From Leptotrichia sp. OH3620_COT-345 (lineage in GTDB: Bacteria; Fusobacteriota; Fusobacteriia; Fusobacteriales; Leptotrichiaceae): a stretch of DNA of 39,184 bases. Below, piece after piece: positions 35,915 to 39,184 of this stretch. Location of the stretch: the NCBI RefSeq assembly GCF_003932895.1, contig NZ_RQYW01000019.1, positions 1 through 39,184 on the forward strand, read 5' to 3'. How positions within the stretch are numbered: the stretch's first letter is position 1; each line of letters begins with the position of its first letter. The position numbers were made by a program, and so were the translations under genes. A model generated the notes under the pieces. It had not been told where the DNA came from. It saw only the letters and a list, made by a program, of their open reading frames with translations, and ran no database searches.

Positions 35915-36709
35915 ATGAAAAAACAGACATTAGATTTGATAAAAAATATAAATGAAACAACTTATATTCCTACAAATACTGAAAATAATGTTTTTGAACT
36001 ATTCCAACTTGATACAATAGCAGATTTGAGAAAAGTATCAAGAAATTTTATGAAATTATATGTTTTATTGAATAATTTGGACAATATGACAGGATTAGCT
36101 ACAAATGAAAATCCCGGTATTGTAAAATTTGGACTTGAAAATGGGAATGCAGTAGATGTAAAAGATTGGCTAAAAGGAATTGGCGGAATATTAGGAGGCT
36201 ATGTTTCAAAAGTTTCTAATAAAGAGGCAGGGAAATGGTACATAAATGATTTAACCGATGGAAAAATATATAAATGTATAGAAACACATGTAAGCACAAG
36301 CTTTGACCTTACAAAATATAAAGATATTTCCAATTACGGAATTTCGGACAGATTGGAAAATTTATCCAATTTTAGGCAAGAGGAAGTAAGATTAAATAGT
36401 GCCAATGGATTAAATCAACAGATTTTTAATCTAATTGCTGTTGGGAGTTTAAGAATAATTAGTTTTTCCAATCTTGGCGTAAAAAATGAATACGAAACCA
36501 AATTTGTAAATATTCCAGATTGGTTTTGCAAAAATGCAGTTACTTTAAATTTTTCTGCCGCAAATGGAACGGGCGGAGCAGGCGGAGAAGTTGCAGAATG
36601 TTACTTTAATGCCACAGAAAGAAGTTTAAGTATTTTTCCATCTATACGTAACGGGCATATTGGAAATTTACAAATGACGGGGCAAGGAATAACTGTAGCA
36701 AGGATTTAA
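35915..36709 (+). CDS. Tail fibre, currently expressed C-terminal variant A
   Basis: 264 aa. About 1-144 is the constant part: a helical start, TGLATNENPGIVKFGLENGNAVDVKDWL (short fibre-like, cf. repeated tail-fibre blocks), and a carbohydrate-binding-like AGKWYINDLTDGKIYKCIET. At D145-RLENLS the sequence enters the 22-bp inverted repeat, after which residues about 152-264 form the variable tip (Gly-rich ANGTGGAGGEVAE; ends TGQGITVARI). The stop overlaps that of the opposing cassette by 2 bp. The tip should bind the host receptor. SD CGGAAAGGA comes from palindrome copy 4. Confidence 0.88.
   Translation: MKKQTLDLIKNINETTYIPTNTENNVFELFQLDTIADLRKVSRNFMKLYVLLNNLDNMTGLATNENPGIVKFGLENGNAVDVKDWLKGIGGILGGYVSKVSNKEAGKWYINDLTDGKIYKCIETHVSTSFDLTKYKDISNYGISDRLENLSNFRQEEVRLNSANGLNQQIFNLIAVGSLRIISFSNLGVKNEYETKFVNIPDWFCKNAVTLNFSAANGTGGAGGEVAECYFNATERSLSIFPSIRNGHIGNLQMTGQGITVARI
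36346..36367 (+). repeat. Left inverted repeat (fibre crossover site)
   Basis: Contains ACAGATTGGAAAATTTATCC; encodes D145-R-L-E-N-L-S of the fibre. Confidence 0.82.
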
Positions 36710-37041
36710 CCATTGGAAACATACACAAAATTAATATGTCTGGGGTTGTTTATTTTATTAGAAGGATATCCGCCATGTGCTCCTACCTCAAAGATCCCGT
36801 TAGAACGCAAAGTAAAAAACGGTTCTATCCATGTTTCTCCTTTGTAAGGAAGGTAAGGAAGATTAAAAAGTGCAACTCCAGGAGAATTAATATATCCATT
36901 GTAATTTGTTTTTAAATAACCGTTAAAAATAACAATGTTACCTATTTTTATTAATGTACAAGTTTCAAAGTAGAGTGTTGTTCGGCTGTCAATCTGTGTG
37001 TTTTTTAGATACACTATTTCGGACAAATTTTCCAATTTGTA
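36706..37041 (-). pseudogene. Silent tail fibre C-terminal cassette B (no start of its own)
   Basis: On the minus strand, codons from the right repeat (LYKLENLS) continue through EIVYLKNTQIDSRTTLYFETCTLIKIGNIVIFNGYLKTNY to FVYVSNG and TAA at 36708-36706, about 110 residues. There is no SD or usable start; upstream codons fall in the recombinase gene. The content (short strands, Gly/Asn/Pro, aromatic) fits a receptor-binding tip with no similarity to variant A. After inversion it would complete the fibre. Not decayed: the frame is fully open, so it is a stored alternative rather than a dead gene. Confidence 0.85.
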
Positions 37042-37042
37042 C
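37021..37042 (-). repeat. Right inverted repeat (fibre crossover site)
   Basis: Minus-strand copy containing ACAAATTGGAAAATTTGTCC, 18 of 20 matching the left site; almost palindromic. Confidence 0.82.
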
Positions 37043-37050
37043 AAAAATCC

Positions 37051-37074
37051 CCTATACTTAAAAGAAAGTATAGG
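37051..37074 (+). promoter_or_regulatory. Hairpin overlapping the recombinase SD
   Basis: Perfect 9-bp stem CCTATACTT/AAGTATAGG. The right arm contains the first bases of the SD AGGAG (37072-37076), which may limit translation of the recombinase. Confidence 0.65.
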
Positions 37075-37085
37075 AGTGATGAAAA

Positions 37086-38024
37086 ATGGTAAATAAAAAT
37101 TGGAAAATTTATGAAGAGTATTTAAATAGTTGTATAGCGAGGAACGAAGCAACTAAAAATACAACATATAGAACTTATACAAACAATATAAAACAGTTTA
37201 TTGAGTATCTCAAAAAATATGAGAATAACTGTTATTTATTAGGTAAAAATACAATGAAAAGTATAGTACCTGTTTTAGAAAAATTTATAAGATATTGTAG
37301 AGAAATTAGAGGTAATAATGCACAGACAATAAATAATAAATTAACAGCAATCAGTAGCTTTTATGTTTGGGCAGTTAAAAGAGATTTGATTGAAGATCAT
37401 CCGTTCCGGGATAAATTAGATAGACTGAAAGTTACAGATGTGGAGAAGAGAAGAAAAAGCTATTATTTAAGCAGTAAAGAAGTGGTAGAAATACAGGTAA
37501 AAATGAAATTGTCTGAAAAATATGACTTACAAGATCAGTTAATATTCAATCTTATTATTGATACAGCATGCAGAATAAGTGCATTACATTCAATCAAAAT
37601 CCAAAATATTGACTTAGAGAACGGAATAATTGCAGGAATAGTAGAAAAAGAACAAAAAATTGTAGAGTTTGCAATATTTGAGGAAACGATAAAGCTTATA
37701 AAGGAGTGGTTAAGATGTAGAAATAACAGTACGGAATACTTATTTGTTACCAAATACAATGGAGTATCTAAGCAAATGAGTAAAAGCACTATAAGAGATA
37801 GAATAAGAAAAATTGGAAAGCTTGTGGGAATAGATACCCTTTATCCTCACAGTTTGAGAAAAACAAGTATTAATCTATTAGCGGAAGTCGGTGGAATTGA
37901 TTTAGCAAGTGAATTTGCTAATCATTCAGGAGTAGATGTTACAAAAAAGCATTATATTAAAAAGAAAACAGGAGAAGAAAAAAGAAACCAAATTTTAAAA
38001 ATTAGAAAAAAATTAGGATTTTAG
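37086..38024 (+). CDS. Tyrosine recombinase, candidate tail fibre invertase
   Basis: 312 aa, full-length Xer/integrase architecture: N-terminal SAM-like core-binding domain (about 8-105; NTTYRTYTNNIKQFIEYL) and catalytic domain with R163 (ACRISALHS), K188, H255 and R258 (PHSLRKTS), H280 (ANHSG) and Y290 (KKHYI). All catalytic residues are present. Its location, 44 bp from the right fibre repeat and inside the tail operon, points to site-specific inversion. The SD lies in a hairpin, so expression may be low, as expected for a switch. Its own codons at 37097-37112 repeat part of the crossover core. Confidence 0.9.
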   Translation: MVNKNWKIYEEYLNSCIARNEATKNTTYRTYTNNIKQFIEYLKKYENNCYLLGKNTMKSIVPVLEKFIRYCREIRGNNAQTINNKLTAISSFYVWAVKRDLIEDHPFRDKLDRLKVTDVEKRRKSYYLSSKEVVEIQVKMKLSEKYDLQDQLIFNLIIDTACRISALHSIKIQNIDLENGIIAGIVEKEQKIVEFAIFEETIKLIKEWLRCRNNSTEYLFVTKYNGVSKQMSKSTIRDRIRKIGKLVGIDTLYPHSLRKTSINLLAEVGGIDLASEFANHSGVDVTKKHYIKKKTGEEKRNQILKIRKKLGF

Positions 38025-38034
38025 GAGGAAAGCA

Positions 38035-38601
38035 ATGGAATTCAAAATTTATCTTTATTCTGAGAGAGGAGAACTTTTAGGAATATACCTAGCTCCAACA
38101 CAAGAACAATTTGAATCTGATAAATTAAAATACTGTAGCGAATTTAAGGAAGGAGAAAATTATATTTCTTATACTGAAATTATAAATCCAATAATAGAAA
38201 ATGGAGAAATAAGAGAGATGACCATTTCTGAAAAAATAAAAAATAAAATTATTATTTTAAAAGATGGTGAATTTTTAGAAAATAATGAAATTAAAAAAAT
38301 TGAAAAGCCGGATAATTACAGTATATGGAACAAAAGTAAAAATAAATGGGAAGAAGATAAAATATTAAAACTACAGTATCTGAAAGATTTAAGGTACACT
38401 AAACAACAGGAATATGTCAAATATAAAAAAGAGTTAGAAGAAAAAAATAACGAAAAAAAAGAGTTTGAACAACTTGGATTTGACATAACTGAAACAGAAG
38501 AAAGAATAGTTGAGATAAGTTCGGAAATGGACCTTCTAAAAAAAGAAATAGCTAAATTAAATAAAGAAATAAAAATTATAGAAAAGGAGGTTAAGAAATA
38601 A
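38035..38601 (+). CDS. Fibre-associated coiled-coil protein (188 aa)
   Basis: About 1-95 is a small alpha/beta part (MEFKIYLYSERGELLGIYLAPTQEQFESDKLKYC; EKPDNYSIWNKSKNKWEEDK) of the kind seen in tail fibre assembly or DUF4376-like phage proteins; about 105-188 is a long charged coiled coil. The location between the fibre switch and lysis genes suggests fibre folding or attachment. SD TAGGAGGAAAG. Shares bases with the next start (TAATG). Confidence 0.65.
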   Translation: MEFKIYLYSERGELLGIYLAPTQEQFESDKLKYCSEFKEGENYISYTEIINPIIENGEIREMTISEKIKNKIIILKDGEFLENNEIKKIEKPDNYSIWNKSKNKWEEDKILKLQYLKDLRYTKQQEYVKYKKELEEKNNEKKEFEQLGFDITETEERIVEISSEMDLLKKEIAKLNKEIKIIEKEVKK

Positions 38602-39128
38602 TGCAAGAAAGATTTGACAGAATTTTTAAATATCTACAATTAGTTGAAGGAGGGTATTTCAATCATAAAAATGATAAAGGCGGAGCAACAAAATACGGTA
38701 TTATAGAAGTTGAAGCTAGAAAATATGGCTACAAAGGGCATATGAGGGATATGCCACTATCCATAGCGGAATATATATATAGAAAGAAATACTTTTTAGG
38801 AAATCGGTTAAATGAAATAGTAGACGACAAAGTATCTTTATCCGTGTGCGATTGGATTGTAAACAGCGGGACTTGGGGTGCTAAAAAAGCACAACAAGCT
38901 TTGAATATAATAAATGGTAGTAACTTAGCTGTAGATGGAAAAATAGGAAATAATACTTTACTTGCCTTAAATAACGTAAATCCTCAAAAATTTCTCGAAG
39001 TTTACCATGACTTGCAAAGAAAGTTTTACAGAAGTATAGTAGCAAGTCGACCAACACAACAGGTATTCCTTAAGGGCTGGCTAAACAGGGTTGATAGAAA
39101 AGAAAAATTTATAAAAAATAATTTTTAA
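38601..39128 (+). CDS. GH108-family endolysin (N-acetylmuramidase)
   Basis: 175 aa. N-terminal FDRIFKYLQLVEGGYFNHKNDKGGATKYGI carries the family EGGY motif with E16 as catalytic acid; the middle has CDWIVNSGTWGAKKAQQALN, then a small peptidoglycan-binding-type region (LAVDGKIGNNTLLALNNVNP). It cleaves MurNAc-GlcNAc bonds. No signal peptide is visible, so it should need a holin. Its start overlaps the preceding stop. Confidence 0.94.
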   Translation: MQERFDRIFKYLQLVEGGYFNHKNDKGGATKYGIIEVEARKYGYKGHMRDMPLSIAEYIYRKKYFLGNRLNEIVDDKVSLSVCDWIVNSGTWGAKKAQQALNIINGSNLAVDGKIGNNTLLALNNVNPQKFLEVYHDLQRKFYRSIVASRPTQQVFLKGWLNRVDRKEKFIKNNF

Positions 39129-39151
39129 ATAAAAAACAGGAGATGATTCAA

Positions 39152-39184
39152 ATGAAAGAATTTTTATTACAAATTGTAAATGGA
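39152..39184 (+). CDS. 5' start of a gene after the endolysin (truncated by window end)
   Basis: ATG with AGGAG 9 nt upstream gives MKEFLLQIVNG before the window ends. A short charged start with a hydrophobic run would fit a holin-like protein. It lies 24 bp after the endolysin. The piece at 3-140 could be its other end on a circular molecule, but a direct join reads TAG immediately. Confidence 0.6.
   Translation, partial: MKEFLLQIVNG

Larger units (their letters stand above)
36346..37042. other. Invertible segment of the tail fibre switch
   Basis: Two 22-bp inverted copies, 36346-36367 and 37021-37042, share the core ATTGGAAAATTT, with near-palindromic arms (GGACARATT/AATTTRTCC) about a GGAA centre, like tyrosine recombinase core sites. 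They bracket two convergent coding tips. Both copies are read in the same codon register (TTG GAA AAT TTR TCC), so inversion would swap tip A for tip B in frame. A tyrosine recombinase starts 44 bp beyond the right repeat. Confidence 0.85.

Noticed and set aside
36706..37152. Minus-strand ORF of 148 aa read from its first ATG
   Set aside because: The first 37 codons are antisense to the recombinase gene and its leader. The meaningful part begins at the right inverted repeat, so it is annotated as a silent cassette without a start.
1..39184. Complete circular genome claim
   Set aside because: The terminal bases do not join two halves of a gene in frame and no terminal overlap is seen.

Overview
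This AT-rich window reads as almost the whole genome of a temperate, contractile-tailed phage that is kept as a plasmid (a phage-plasmid). The proteins are rich in Lys, Glu, Asn and Ile. Strong Shine-Dalgarno (SD) sites and many TAATG or ATGA gene overlaps are typical of Fusobacteriota or low-GC Firmicutes. A Leptotrichia/Sebaldella-type host is my best guess, but it is inferred from style and not proven.

Layout. 1-1045: end of a lysis-type operon that appears to continue from the right end of the window, closed by a terminator. 1146-1407: a compact type I toxin-antitoxin-like locus, with a 50-aa hydrophobic peptide and a convergent antisense RNA that has its own consensus promoter and terminator. 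1401-4512: plasmid backbone, with small genes, eight iterons (2044-2287), a Rep_3-type initiator, ParA and a ParB-like partner. 4524-7729 (minus strand): an Abi_2/AbiF-type HEPN gene behind a structured leader RNA, a helix-turn-helix (HTH) protein with a 39-bp palindrome, a frameshifted VRR-NUC-like gene, and a CI/LexA-type (S24) repressor. 7730-10480: an unusual regulatory island with three paralogous AbrB-like mini-genes. Each has its own promoter embedded in a different inverted-repeat operator, each faces a minus-strand terminator at its stop codon, and long gene-free stretches full of RNA hairpins lie between them. 10485-16796: D12 DNA adenine methylase, two tyrosine recombinases and small early genes (DUF2786, YopX).

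16797-39128 is the late region. It contains terminase, a portal/gp7/ADP-ribosyltransferase fusion, Mu-like head genes (gpG, protease/scaffold), a lambda E-like capsid, and a PBSX-like contractile tail (sheath, tube, frameshifted chaperone, tape measure, baseplate). After these come a tail fibre with an invertible C-terminus, a tyrosine recombinase, a coiled-coil protein and a GH108 endolysin. Three late blocks start with the same element: a promoter, a conserved 5' leader and an intrinsic terminator just upstream of the first SD. A palindrome with arms TTTGTCAGTC/GACTGACAAA precedes four genes.

How it fits together. Rep, iterons and ParAB maintain the prophage as a plasmid. The S24 repressor, possibly with the AbrB-like proteins, controls lysogeny. 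AbiF, the type I toxin and the VRR-NUC-like gene look like accessory or defence cargo. The most notable systems are the tail-fibre inversion switch (36346-37042), the triple AbrB/operator array, the AbiF leader RNA, the ADP-ribosyltransferase fused to the portal, and the repeated placement of an intrinsic terminator directly before an SD.
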